Source: a virus. Taken from it: DNA of 64,000 nt. The position numbers and the translations under genes are program-made. The notes under the pieces were generated by a model, which saw nothing but the letters and a program-made list of their open reading frames with translations, was not told the DNA's origin and searched no databases. Positions 15,647 through 23,759 of the stretch are shown piece by piece (within the stretch, counting starts at the first letter, position 1; each line of letters opens with the position of its first letter). The stretch is from the IMG/VR virus record IMGVR_UViG_3300021091_003726, positions 1 through 64,000 of that record. One strand, written 5' to 3'.

Positions 15647-15856
15647 CTACAATCCTCTCTCGGTATCAGAATTGTCCAAAGCTTGATCTCTAGTTTCCCT
15701 ATAAGTTATTAGAACAATTCCACCACAGTATTTACATGGCACTGGTTTTCCAGCTTGGGCAAATGGACTATTGTACATGTAGTTCATTGGTTGATCAGAT
15801 TTACACTCGGAACACGTTCCTATAACATCATCTGGATTATTAATATTATTTGTCAT
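15647..15856 (-). CDS. Zinc-ribbon protein, 69 aa
   Basis: Two CxxC pairs (CSECKSD and CKYCGG) about 25 residues apart form a zinc ribbon; the remainder is short and polar. Its start overlaps the primase stop by four bases and its stop lies one base from the DnaE start codon, so the three are co-translated. A zinc ribbon between primase and polymerase suggests a small replisome accessory. Confidence 0.6.
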   Translation of the reverse strand: MTNNINNPDDVIGTCSECKSDQPMNYMYNSPFAQAGKPVPCKYCGGIVLITYRETRDQALDNSDTERGL

Positions 15857-17049
15857 TTATTGTTTTCTTTTTTATTTTTATACGCAAATCTTATTGGAGA
15901 TGGATTTGATACTTCTGTTCCTTCAACAAATTTATTTCCTATTGTAATCCATTTCTTTTTTTTCTCTAAATGACAGTCACCACATCCAACCCCAACTGCA
16001 TTAGCTCTTTCGCATGTATATGGTCTACCCCCAATGCCCAATTGTCTTCTTTTGATCCAATCATTTATGTGACTTGTTGATTTTTCGTAGTTAAAATCAT
16101 CACACAAACCAAGGATACTATATAAAAATTTAATTGAATCTTCACTATAAGTTAATATAGAACACAGAAAAAGTCTAGATTCATGATCTAATTTACCAGT
16201 TCTTTTAGCGCTCTCTATATGCCTATTTATTGCAGAACAATTTTTTAATAATTCTTTTTCTGTAAAAATTTTTTCTGTTGTTTTTAAAGTTTTAAAGGCC
16301 GAGGATCCTTTTTTATTAAAATAATCTAAAAAATCTTTTGATTTTTGTTTATCAATTTCCATATCATATGTAAAGTCTCTAAACCATTCGTTGGCCCTTA
16401 AATCAAAAACCTGTTCTTCAACCGCATTATTTGACTTTGTTTTGCAATACAATTTAATATCTTTCAAACTAGAAAATAATATATTTTTTGGTATTAAGTT
16501 TTTATATAAACCAGTTTCTTGATGCTTGGATCCTGGATATCTCCACATTCTTCTGGCATCATATACGCTAAAATCTATTGATTCTATATTTAAATTTGAT
16601 TTAATCTTACTTGCGATATACCTAAAAATATTTGGTAAAGCGTTAGATGGATTTATTCCAAGTGCTATTGATTCACACTCAATATGAAAACCTTTTTTGC
16701 CAGTAAAATATACTAATAAAGATTTTTTGGGTATATATTTTTCTAAATATAAATATAATACTTTACATTCTTCCCAAGATTTATTTGGATCAGAATTATC
16801 TAAGTCAAAATATAATGATCCAAGCCTTATCGCCTTATCTATATCCAAAGAGTTATAATGCCAAACAGAGGTGTATATACCAACATTATCATACTTTTCA
16901 CAGTATTTTTCCATATCATATATAGAAGTAAATCTTGGGTTTTCTCCATCTTTATCTCTGATAATTCTAGATAGAGATGGAACATACTTTGCTGTTTCAA
17001 CAAGATTCCATGAACTTAGGTATCTTGTTGGGTCAGATGGAATTTTCAT
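15853..17049 (-). CDS. Archaeo-eukaryotic-type primase (AEP)
   Basis: A 398-residue primase. YFDLDN near residue 83 is the metal-binding DxD motif. FTGKKGFHIECES near residue 116 is the SGxxGxH-like nucleotide-binding motif. DFSVYDARRMWRYPGSKHQ matches the third motif with the conserved Arg. A C-terminal cysteine group (CERANAVGVGCGDC) probably binds zinc or an Fe-S cluster. It makes RNA or DNA primers for the family C polymerase. An AEP primase alongside DnaE and a DnaB-like helicase is a mixed replisome type. No DnaG-type primase is seen in the window. Confidence 0.8.
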   Translation of the reverse strand: MKIPSDPTRYLSSWNLVETAKYVPSLSRIIRDKDGENPRFTSIYDMEKYCEKYDNVGIYTSVWHYNSLDIDKAIRLGSLYFDLDNSDPNKSWEECKVLYLYLEKYIPKKSLLVYFTGKKGFHIECESIALGINPSNALPNIFRYIASKIKSNLNIESIDFSVYDARRMWRYPGSKHQETGLYKNLIPKNILFSSLKDIKLYCKTKSNNAVEEQVFDLRANEWFRDFTYDMEIDKQKSKDFLDYFNKKGSSAFKTLKTTEKIFTEKELLKNCSAINRHIESAKRTGKLDHESRLFLCSILTYSEDSIKFLYSILGLCDDFNYEKSTSHINDWIKRRQLGIGGRPYTCERANAVGVGCGDCHLEKKKKWITIGNKFVEGTEVSNPSPIRFAYKNKKENNK

Positions 17050-17213
17050 AATATCTTTTTTTTATTTTCTATATTATTTATATTACAAATTATTATTTTA
17101 TTATCATTATTCATTAAATTACTGTTTGCTCTATAGTAAACAGATTCTGATATAAGATATTCTAAACAATTTAGAAGGTAATTTCTTCTTCTAATTCTTT
17201 TTTCCGGTTCCAT
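17046..17213 (-). CDS. Hypothetical 55-aa protein
   Basis: ATG at 17213 (inside the end of the HD gene) to TGA at 17048-17046, whose bases overlap the primase ATG (ATGA). The product starts MEPEKRIRRRNYLLNCLEYL and ends in a Lys/Ile-rich tail. The two overlaps make it a likely coupled gene filling the only gap in this operon. No family recognised. Confidence 0.5.
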   Translation of the reverse strand: MEPEKRIRRRNYLLNCLEYLISESVYYRANSNLMNNDNKIIICNINNIENKKKIL

Positions 17214-17880
17214 CTTTTCTCCATATTGGATTTATCAAATCGCTATCTTCTATTATACTATGTATTTTTGATGCGATGTTATCCGCAATGTGAACAATAT
17301 AATCTAAATAAGTTATAGGATATGTTTCTGGGACTGGTGACCATGGACCCAAATGACATCTAACCAATCTAAGTATTGATTGAACAATATCTTCTGATAG
17401 GTACAGAGTAGAAGATTCTGATTCTGAAGAAAATTGTTTGTCAGTTTTTTGACAATTAGAAATAAATTTTCCAACTGTATAGGGGTGCATTGGATCATAT
17501 TCAAACTTATTCGAATCCATATTTTTTACGCCCTTACAAACGTCGTGTATGAGGCATGCTGATATAACTATATCTTTTTCTTCCAAAGAAAGATTGTAAG
17601 ATTCGCAAAGAAGATTTGCTATTCTAACTACTCTTTTAGTATGAAGAACATTTCCGCCCTCGCCGTGCTCGTCCGCCGGGTGATACTTTCCACTAAAACT
17701 TGATGGTATTTTCCAGAATGAATCAGCTTTTATTAGTATAGATCTAACAAAAGATTTTATACTTTCATCATTAATTAAATTAATTTCATTTAAAATGGAA
17801 TCTAAAATTTCGTTTTCAGAAGATAGTGAACTATGTTCTTTTTCACTTATTAAGATATCATCTAGTATTGATTTAGTCAT
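17191..17880 (-). CDS. HD-domain phosphohydrolase
   Basis: A 229-residue protein starting at MTKSILDD; the ATG overlaps the stop of the Cas4-like gene by the ATGAC pattern, so this start is preferred to an upstream one at 17973. The HD signature is clear: NVLHTKRVVRIANLL, LIHDVCKG (the HD pair), MHPYTVGKF and a distal DN in YIVHIADN. HD enzymes cleave phosphate bonds in nucleotides or nucleic acids. The substrate is unknown; a dNTP or cyclic nucleotide role is possible given the replisome neighbours. Confidence 0.75.
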   Translation of the reverse strand: MTKSILDDILISEKEHSSLSSENEILDSILNEINLINDESIKSFVRSILIKADSFWKIPSSFSGKYHPADEHGEGGNVLHTKRVVRIANLLCESYNLSLEEKDIVISACLIHDVCKGVKNMDSNKFEYDPMHPYTVGKFISNCQKTDKQFSSESESSTLYLSEDIVQSILRLVRCHLGPWSPVPETYPITYLDYIVHIADNIASKIHSIIEDSDLINPIWRKDGTGKKN

Positions 17881-18667
17881 TATTTTTATCCTTTTTCCAT
17901 CCATCCCATTTTGAACACGGTGTATCAAAAGGGCATTTTTTACAGTATGATATAAGTCCTCTTTTGGGAGCAAATATTTCGGTATTTAATAACTTTTCAT
18001 GCCACAGTTCTAAATTATTTATGTCAGAATCTGTAACTATAAACTCAGAAAAATTTAAATTTTGGCTCATTAAATCTATAATTCCAAACTTTACTTCAGA
18101 CATTCTTTCCGGATGTCTAGTTTCAAAACCTTTATACTGAACAGCAAAATCTATCTTATATTGATCTCTATTACTTTGTTTATAATTAAACATTAATTTA
18201 ATAACATAAAAAATTTTATCTTTATATAAAATAACATCAAAAGTATCTGATATATTATTTCCATTTTTTCCTGGAATAAAATAATCATCAGCTATTGCTA
18301 CAGGAATATAATTTGAATCACTATATTTTTCGTAGAACATTAACAACGATGCAGCTGCTTTTGATGTTAGGCTTGACATGTTTCCATACGCTGTTTCGTG
18401 TTGTTCTGTAACAATGTCATACGAAGTTATGCCCTTAGGAAACCACATTTTTTCCCACCTATTCAATAAAGCTGAATACGAAGGTACAATTCCAGATTGT
18501 TTTTTAAAGAAGAAAAAATAAATAATATTTTTTATAGTATTTTCAAATTTATTTGTATAAATATCTCTTGAATATATTTTTTCTGCGGCCTTTTCAACAT
18601 GCCTATAATCATATAGTCTTTCACATATTTGAAAATCTTTAAGACCATTTACTGTAATGTTTGACAT
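17873..18667 (-). CDS. Cas4/RecB-like PD-(D/E)XK fold protein, probably catalytically impaired
   Basis: A 264-residue protein with a Cas4/AddB-like N-terminus (LKDFQICERLYDYRH, with the first Fe-S-type cysteine) and a C-terminal cysteine triplet (CKKCPFDTPCSKW). Between them is a strand pair where a normal nuclease would have D then (D/E)xK: here FDVILYKDK is followed by FYVIKLMF, so the acidic residue before xK is replaced. The first Asp (FDV) is kept. The protein may therefore bind DNA without cutting. It overlaps the DnaB-like helicase start by one base and the HD gene by a few bases; a helicase-partner role is possible. Confidence 0.6.
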   Translation of the reverse strand: MSNITVNGLKDFQICERLYDYRHVEKAAEKIYSRDIYTNKFENTIKNIIYFFFFKKQSGIVPSYSALLNRWEKMWFPKGITSYDIVTEQHETAYGNMSSLTSKAAASLLMFYEKYSDSNYIPVAIADDYFIPGKNGNNISDTFDVILYKDKIFYVIKLMFNYKQSNRDQYKIDFAVQYKGFETRHPERMSEVKFGIIDLMSQNLNFSEFIVTDSDINNLELWHEKLLNTEIFAPKRGLISYCKKCPFDTPCSKWDGWKKDKNND

Positions 18668-20130
18668 TAATGAAAATCCTTACCACTTAATAGCTCATCA
18701 AGTAGTGAGTCGGATGAAGTGTATGAATTATCTGTTACTGGTTCATATTCTTCATATGTTTTTTTATAATCTATATATTTAACCAATGGTGGATCGTGCA
18801 GAAATGAAGATCCAGTGATTCTGTTTTTGGGTATCTGGAGCTGCATAATATTTTCATCTTCCGTCTCATCATCTGTTGCTAGTCTTTTTTCGGTTAAGAA
18901 TATAGTAACCGCACATTTTTGTTGAATAGTTAATGATCCACCAGTATCAGACTGCTGAACCACTTCGCGTTTTTCTTTCATTCTATTTGCGTTTTCTTGT
19001 GCCGTGATGATAAGTGCGCAATTCATATCTCTAGCTAATTTTTCTAAACGAACCATCATCTCTTCAAATTCACCCCATCTTGGCTTACCCTTGCCCCTAG
19101 TAAACATAGATTGTATGGTGTCAATTATAACAATGTCTGGCATCATAGAATTTTGTCCTATTATATCTCTTAGCCAAAATTCTAGGTCTTCAAAATATGG
19201 AGTATCCGGATCATGTCTAACCATCAATCTGTTTCCCCAGCTAGAAAGTTTTGTTTTAAATATTTCTAAATATTTAGATTTTTCTTCTTCAGACCATTTA
19301 GATAGTTCTAAGTATACGTTTTTTTCTATTATCTGCGTCATTAGAATTCTTTCCCAATGCCCAATAGCCTCTTCAAAATTTATATAAAGAACTCTATACC
19401 CATTGTCTAGCCAGTTATTTGCTAGGCATTTTGCAAATGTGCTTTTACCCTTTCCTGAAGCGGCTATTATTGCATGGACTGCGCCTCTAAAGAAACCACC
19501 ATCATCCGTATATCCCATGGCTCTATTAAGAGCTTTAAACTGTGTTGGCAAGAAGTTTGGAATATCCAATAGAGAATCAACCCTATCAATTATATCAAGA
19601 CCAGTTATTACTTTATCTAGAGGGTTGTATTTAATTTGATTTTCTAGTTCTCTGATCTCTGATGTAAGAGTTTGAACTCGCGCAATATCTTCTTCGGTTT
19701 TAAGACCTTTTTGGGTAAGAATATTTTGTAGTTCTTGCAAATAATTAATTTGTTTTCTTTTGTTTGCCTTATGTCTAATTAATTCTGTTATAGCGTCAGG
19801 ACTAGATAATTCTATTGAATTAAGAATATCTAACATTATTGTAATTCCGGCATTGCCCCCCAATGCCTCGTATATATTAGAATCACTTTGTAGCCAAGAT
19901 TTAAAAGCTATAGGATTAACTATATTTAAATTAGTCGCCTTATAAAAAGACAAAAGAGCTACATAAAATTCATTAATTCCTTTTTCTCCGTGGATTGTAC
20001 CAACTATTTGTTCTGGAAGATTTTCATAAAAGTATGATATGGCGCCCTCGTGCCTAATGGCTAATGCAAATATGTGATACTCTAAAGGTACAGAGTCTTT
20101 ACTTATTTCGCTTATTGGTTCCATTTTCAT
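18667..20130 (-). CDS. DnaB-like replicative DNA helicase
   Basis: A 487-residue RecA-fold helicase. A helical N-terminal domain is followed by AASGKGKST (Walker A, about residue 225), a VLYINFEEA strand, Walker B DIVIIDTIQ (about residue 335), then a Gln-rich sensor strand and arginine-finger-like region. This matches hexameric replicative helicases of the DnaB/gp41 type. It unwinds DNA ahead of the DnaE replicase. The start (20130, or the second Met at 20124) overlaps the end of the endonuclease gene at 20099-20764, and its stop touches the Cas4-like gene. Confidence 0.85.
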   Translation of the reverse strand: MKMEPISEISKDSVPLEYHIFALAIRHEGAISYFYENLPEQIVGTIHGEKGINEFYVALLSFYKATNLNIVNPIAFKSWLQSDSNIYEALGGNAGITIMLDILNSIELSSPDAITELIRHKANKRKQINYLQELQNILTQKGLKTEEDIARVQTLTSEIRELENQIKYNPLDKVITGLDIIDRVDSLLDIPNFLPTQFKALNRAMGYTDDGGFFRGAVHAIIAASGKGKSTFAKCLANNWLDNGYRVLYINFEEAIGHWERILMTQIIEKNVYLELSKWSEEEKSKYLEIFKTKLSSWGNRLMVRHDPDTPYFEDLEFWLRDIIGQNSMMPDIVIIDTIQSMFTRGKGKPRWGEFEEMMVRLEKLARDMNCALIITAQENANRMKEKREVVQQSDTGGSLTIQQKCAVTIFLTEKRLATDDETEDENIMQLQIPKNRITGSSFLHDPPLVKYIDYKKTYEEYEPVTDNSYTSSDSLLDELLSGKDFH

Positions 20131-20764
20131 TTCTTTTTTGTTTTGCTAATCTATATGCTTTTTTTCTATACTCAGAATTCTTCTTCTTAACCATTTTATA
20201 GGCTGTTGTGTTCACAACTTTACTTTTAGGTTTATCTTTTGGAACAAATGGACTATGTCTAATTGCTTCCATAATTCTTTCAAAAACAGATTCTTCTGTT
20301 AACTTATCATTATATCTAAAAACAACAAGTGCAATTCCGTTCTGCTTACAAAATTCCATTTTTTTAATGTCCCTTTGAATGGCTTCTTCAAATTCATATT
20401 TAGAATCAAAAAATCTTTGAGTATAAAAAAAATGTTGTCTACCATGATATTCGGCGGCAACTTCATAACTAGGACAATAAACATCTAATTTAAGTCTATC
20501 TCCAATATGAAATTCATTGATTATTTTTTCACCAGGTAATAGTTTTTGCATTATTGAAGTTAGTGCTGTTTGTCCTCTAGACATCTTTTTCTTAGAATTT
20601 TTTAACCAATTTAAACCCAATCTATTTATTTCTTTATTCAGTTTATTTATATTCCATCCAAGTTCTTTGGCTATTTCAGACAAAGACATAGATGTGTCAA
20701 ACAAAAGATCGGTTAAATGATCTAGCTCTTCGCTATCTTGAGGATAGCTATGCATATATTGCAC
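20099..20764 (-). CDS. HTH + Vsr/DUF559-like endonuclease
   Basis: A 221-residue protein. Residues 20-55 form a helix-turn-helix (SLSEIAKELGWNINKLNKEI). The nuclease core reads LKLDVYCPSYEVAAEYHGRQHFF then RDIKKMEFCKQNGIALVVF, the order of very-short-patch-repair/DUF559-like enzymes (Asp, Glu and the HG.QH). Such domains occur in homing endonucleases and in host-takeover nucleases. It overlaps the helicase start. It could be a free-standing homing-type endonuclease inserted in the replication operon, or a phage DNA-processing enzyme; I cannot choose. Confidence 0.7.
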   Translation of the reverse strand: MQYMHSYPQDSEELDHLTDLLFDTSMSLSEIAKELGWNINKLNKEINRLGLNWLKNSKKKMSRGQTALTSIMQKLLPGEKIINEFHIGDRLKLDVYCPSYEVAAEYHGRQHFFYTQRFFDSKYEFEEAIQRDIKKMEFCKQNGIALVVFRYNDKLTEESVFERIMEAIRHSPFVPKDKPKSKVVNTTAYKMVKKKNSEYRKKAYRLAKQKRNENGTNKRNK

Positions 20765-21395
20765 TTGTTGATTGCTGATTATTATCCTTTGTAAAATTTA
20801 AAGCCTTGCCTAAATCAATAATTGACATGTTTAATTCATTCCATATTTTGTGAGACAAAGCAAGCCCCAATGAACTACAGTCTAACAGGCAGTATTCAAC
20901 TTTATTATTTAATTTTGTTAATTGATCAAATATTTCATCATATTTTTTATACATACTTGCATATGATATGTTGATAATGTTTTCTTTTAATCCAAGTACG
21001 CTGGAAATTCTTTTTTGATCATGCAATGAAACAACTACTGAGGGTGTATTTTTGATATAAAAAGAAATAATAGAATCGAATACTGGTTTATTATTTTCAA
21101 AATAATATTCAAATGCGTTAGGGTAATGATAGTATGTTTCTTTATTTAATCCAATTGTAGAATACTTTCCATCATGGATTTCTTTCATTAAATCATATGA
21201 AACATTTTTCATTACTTTATCGCCAGAAATATTAATAGAACTGATTATTTCTTTAGAAATATTTGATGGAAATGATTTTTCATTTTTTTTATTTAAACCT
21301 ATAATTGAAGACTTGGATATATTAATGAAAGCAAATTTTTTATTACTGTTCATCAAACTAGTTAATTGAATAAGTGATTTATTTATATTTTTCAT
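20748..21395 (-). CDS. Hypothetical protein, possible GT-D/DUF1792-like fold, 215 aa
   Basis: A 215-residue alpha/beta protein. The C-terminal half (YPNAFEYYFENNKPVFDS, VVVSLHDQKRISSVLG, YCLLDCSSLGLALSHKIWNELNMSII) alternates strands and helices as in a Rossmann-like enzyme. The LGLALSHKIW...SIIDLGK ending is reminiscent of DUF1792/GT-D glycosyltransferases, but this is a weak resemblance. It lies beside a family 2 glycosyltransferase. Function is unassigned. Confidence 0.5.
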   Translation of the reverse strand: MKNINKSLIQLTSLMNSNKKFAFINISKSSIIGLNKKNEKSFPSNISKEIISSINISGDKVMKNVSYDLMKEIHDGKYSTIGLNKETYYHYPNAFEYYFENNKPVFDSIISFYIKNTPSVVVSLHDQKRISSVLGLKENIINISYASMYKKYDEIFDQLTKLNNKVEYCLLDCSSLGLALSHKIWNELNMSIIDLGKALNFTKDNNQQSTSAIYA

Positions 21396-21404
21396 ATTTA
21401 CTCC

Positions 21405-22118
21405 TTAAAGTCCAAAGTTTCCCCAGTTTATTAAGACTGGATTTTTATCTAATATAGAATTAATATGAGATAAATTATGATACTTACCGCCGTCTATCTC
21501 AGAATATCTCTTGTATTTTTTTTGTTTATCTTCATCAAAGATGTAACCCAAATGCTGCATTACAAGGCCTGAATTAACCCAAAAATTCCTTCTTTTAATC
21601 CACTCGTATACATATGTGGGTTCAGATCCACAAGCTAATGCTCTGTCATTAAATTGACCTTTAGATATAAATCTAAATATTCTTGAACTATTATTTGGGG
21701 CCCAAAATTTATCTACTCTATATTTTGTTTCATCCCACATGTGATAAAACCTCACATTTACTACATCATGTTCACTAGAATCTAAAATTGTTTTTATATC
21801 AACAGAATTAAGATCATCTAATCTATAAAGCATTTCGTCGCAGTCTATTGCTAATATCCAATCACCTGGATTGGCATGTTTTTCTAGATTAGACCAAGCC
21901 TCTGTTCTTAATCTTCCTTCATGAATAGCAAATGTTGGCTCTGCTGTTTGGTATACGTGAGCATAGTCTGATGCTATGCTCATCGTGTTGTCGTTTGAGC
22001 AGTCGTCAGTAAAAACAATTTCATCAACCTGACTTGAAATTCTGCTTAATACATTTTTTAAAAATCTATTTTCTTCATTTCTTCCGACTATTTGAGCAAT
22101 GATTTTTTGTTTAGACAT
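21405..22118 (-). CDS. Family 2 glycosyltransferase
   Basis: A 237-residue GT-A fold enzyme. IVGRNEENRFLKNVLSRISSQ, then VDEIVFTDDCSNDNT, is the N-terminal nucleotide-sugar-binding region. DWILAIDCDEMLYR carries the DxD-like metal site near residue 95. It transfers a sugar from a nucleotide donor; the acceptor is unknown. It lies upstream (in transcription order) of the hypothetical protein at 20748-21395 and just left of the strong terminator at 22138-22167, so it starts a separate transcription unit. Confidence 0.8.
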   Translation of the reverse strand: MSKQKIIAQIVGRNEENRFLKNVLSRISSQVDEIVFTDDCSNDNTMSIASDYAHVYQTAEPTFAIHEGRLRTEAWSNLEKHANPGDWILAIDCDEMLYRLDDLNSVDIKTILDSSEHDVVNVRFYHMWDETKYRVDKFWAPNNSSRIFRFISKGQFNDRALACGSEPTYVYEWIKRRNFWVNSGLVMQHLGYIFDEDKQKKYKRYSEIDGGKYHNLSHINSILDKNPVLINWGNFGL

Positions 22119-22137
22119 TTTTATCCCTAAAAATAAA

Positions 22138-22167
22138 GGGGGTGATAGCTATTTAACTACCACCCCC
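22138..22167 (-). terminator. Rho-independent terminator
   Basis: On the minus strand, an 11-base stem with one mismatch (arms GGGGGTGGTAG and CTATCACCCCC) is followed by TTTATTTTT. It ends the short transcription unit at 22181-22375. Confidence 0.85.
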
Positions 22168-22180
22168 TATTCAATAATAA

Positions 22181-22375
22181 TTAGTTTTGTGTTTGTTCTC
22201 TTGCCTCAACAGCTGTAATGCGCTGAACATCAACATCTTTGAACAAAAGCTCTCCACGAGTTCCAGTCAACTTGCGCGAATTGCCAGATGCAATCTTCTG
22301 TGCCTCAGCCACAGTAGGTGCCTTAACAATTGAAGTTGTTGTAATTGTGAAGTATTTGAATTTATTTTCAGACAC
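22181..22375 (-). CDS. Small protein sharing the N-terminal domain of the tail phosphoesterase, 64 aa
   Basis: Starts with GTG at 22375-22373, preceded by GAAAGGA. The product reads FKYFTITTTSIVKAPTVAEAQKIA then RITAVEAREQ. The start of the metallophosphoesterase at 49949-51205 (NFVITNKYIVRAPNIGQAKSIV) has the same F.IT...IV.AP...A..I pattern, so this is a stand-alone copy of that beta-alpha domain. It has its own promoter (22423-22452) and terminator (22138-22167), unlike almost every gene here, so it is probably expressed strongly. Function unknown. Confidence 0.7.
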   Translation of the reverse strand: MSENKFKYFTITTTSIVKAPTVAEAQKIASGNSRKLTGTRGELLFKDVDVQRITAVEAREQTQN

Positions 22376-22422
22376 TAGTTTTCCTTTCGGCTATTTGTTT
22401 TGTTGGTTTGTATTGCACTTAT

Positions 22423-22452
22423 ATATTACATCTTAATGTGTGGTTAACGCAA
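22423..22452 (-). promoter_or_regulatory. Sigma70-type promoter
   Basis: Minus strand TTGCGT (22452-22447) and TAATAT (22428-22423), spaced 18 bases, with TGT just before the -10. It lies 48-77 bases upstream of the GTG start at 22375. The -35 box shares TTGCG with the promoter at 6693-6721. Confidence 0.5.
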
Positions 22453-22482
22453 GTTCTTCTAATGAAATTTTATAATAATTTT

Positions 22483-23052
22483 TTAAATAATCGATGCTTT
22501 TAATTTATTTCTATAAAAAAAGGCTGAGATTATTTTTTGTCCACTAACTATTATTTCACTTCTATGATTTAATTTAGATAAAAATAATACTAAAGAATTT
22601 TTTTTGGGCTTGAACGTAATGCTTAAATCTGGAAAAGATAAATTTCCACCCTCGTAATCTTCATTCATATAATAAACACAACTATATTCCATTGGTTCTT
22701 TATCATTATGAAAATCATTGTGATTCATTTGATAATCTCCTTTTTTGTAAATATTTATACAACCTAGATAGGGAGTGTCTTGCCAATGACAATAGTGAGA
22801 GCCACCCCAAATCCCCTCCACTGCATTTTGTGTTTGTTTTTGTAAAGAAATAAAAGTATCTTTTATCTCTGGTAGATTATTATCTACCATGATATAACTC
22901 ATTTTGTATGCGTTTGGTGAGTTAATATCTAAATTATTTTCATATCTTTGAAAATTTAATTTGTTTTTATTATTTGTAATAAAACTATAAATTGTGTCAT
23001 GTAAAGGAAAAAAATTATTTATACAAAAAATGTTTTCATTAATTTTTTTCAC
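22483..23052 (-). CDS. 2OG-Fe(II) oxygenase
   Basis: A 189-residue protein with HNDFH (HxD pair, about residue 111), a YYMNEDYEGGNLSFPDLS strand pair and a distal LNHRS His, as in prolyl-hydroxylase-like 2OG oxygenases. The residue expected to bind the 2OG carboxylate near the end is a Lys rather than the usual Arg (GQKII). Target unknown. Its start overlaps the end of the MSMEG_6728-like gene. It is one of four such enzymes in the window. Confidence 0.75.
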   Translation of the reverse strand: MKKINENIFCINNFFPLHDTIYSFITNNKNKLNFQRYENNLDINSPNAYKMSYIMVDNNLPEIKDTFISLQKQTQNAVEGIWGGSHYCHWQDTPYLGCINIYKKGDYQMNHNDFHNDKEPMEYSCVYYMNEDYEGGNLSFPDLSITFKPKKNSLVLFLSKLNHRSEIIVSGQKIISAFFYRNKLKASII

Positions 23053-23491
23053 TAGATAATTCCTTAATTGGCCAAAAGTAGCTATCTGGATAAAACTCTT
23101 TATAATACTCTATGTCAGATTCGTCTACAAAGTACTTGCAATAATGTTCCCAATTTTTTTTCAATAGATTAGATCTGTGAGATTTATGTACGCGTTCGTC
23201 ACCCAGCCAATGCGGCATTTTTGCTTCAGTCAATATTGTTTCAAAAGACATATTATTTTTGTATCCTCTTTTTATCCATTCTGTGAGAGTAAAATTTTGA
23301 TAGGTTTGCAGAGCAGCCTCGTAGCCTCTCCACATTCTAGTAACTGGATGATTTCGCCAACCTTTTGTTTGAGTACGTTCAAGTAGTATATTTAAAACCT
23401 GAAAAGTTTCTACTCTTTGTTTTCCTAAACGTTTTGAATCTAAGACAGAAACTGATTTTTGAAAATCAGCGTAGGGTAAAAATGTTTGCAT
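23039..23491 (-). CDS. Pyrimidine-dimer DNA glycosylase-like (MSMEG_6728 family)
   Basis: A 150-residue protein that starts MQTFLPYADFQKSVSVLDS, then LGKQRVETFQVLN, and has WRNHPVTRMWRGYEAAL. This is the signature of the MSMEG_6728 family, related to Pyr_excise (pyrimidine dimer DNA glycosylase) proteins common in actinobacteria and their phages. If active it would nick DNA at UV lesions. The family occurrence supports an actinobacterial host. It overlaps the 2OG oxygenase start by 14 bases. Confidence 0.75.
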   Translation of the reverse strand: MQTFLPYADFQKSVSVLDSKRLGKQRVETFQVLNILLERTQTKGWRNHPVTRMWRGYEAALQTYQNFTLTEWIKRGYKNNMSFETILTEAKMPHWLGDERVHKSHRSNLLKKNWEHYCKYFVDESDIEYYKEFYPDSYFWPIKELSSEKN

Positions 23492-23495
23492 TAAT

Positions 23496-23759
23496 TTAAT
23501 CCAATTCTAAAGGCATGACGATTATTGGAGTTTGATCGCCAATCCAAGCTCCAATGCAATTATACTCAATGTATTCTATCGCTTCTTCATGGCTCATGCC
23601 ATCTCTAGCTACGCAAACATCAATCATTTTTTCCCAAGAATAAACAGCCAGTAAAGGTTCATTTATTCTTTGTGACAAACCAATTAATGCCTCATCAAAA
23701 TTATCCATTAAAACGACACTTTTTTTTATGTCATTTAAATATTGATTTAGTTTTCCCAT
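23496..23759 (-). CDS. Hypothetical 87-aa protein
   Basis: A small acidic helical protein (MGKLNQYLNDIKKSVVLMD start, then MSHEEAIEYIEYNCIGAWIG). The EEAIEYIEYN..GAW segment resembles a widespread uncharacterised phage domain. Overlaps the start region of the oxygenase gene to its right by 13 bases. No function known. Confidence 0.55.
   Translation of the reverse strand: MGKLNQYLNDIKKSVVLMDNFDEALIGLSQRINEPLLAVYSWEKMIDVCVARDGMSHEEAIEYIEYNCIGAWIGDQTPIIVMPLELD

Noticed and set aside
17881-17973. HD gene starting at 17973
   Set aside because: The extension lies inside the upstream gene, whereas the ATG at 17880 overlaps its stop in the usual way.
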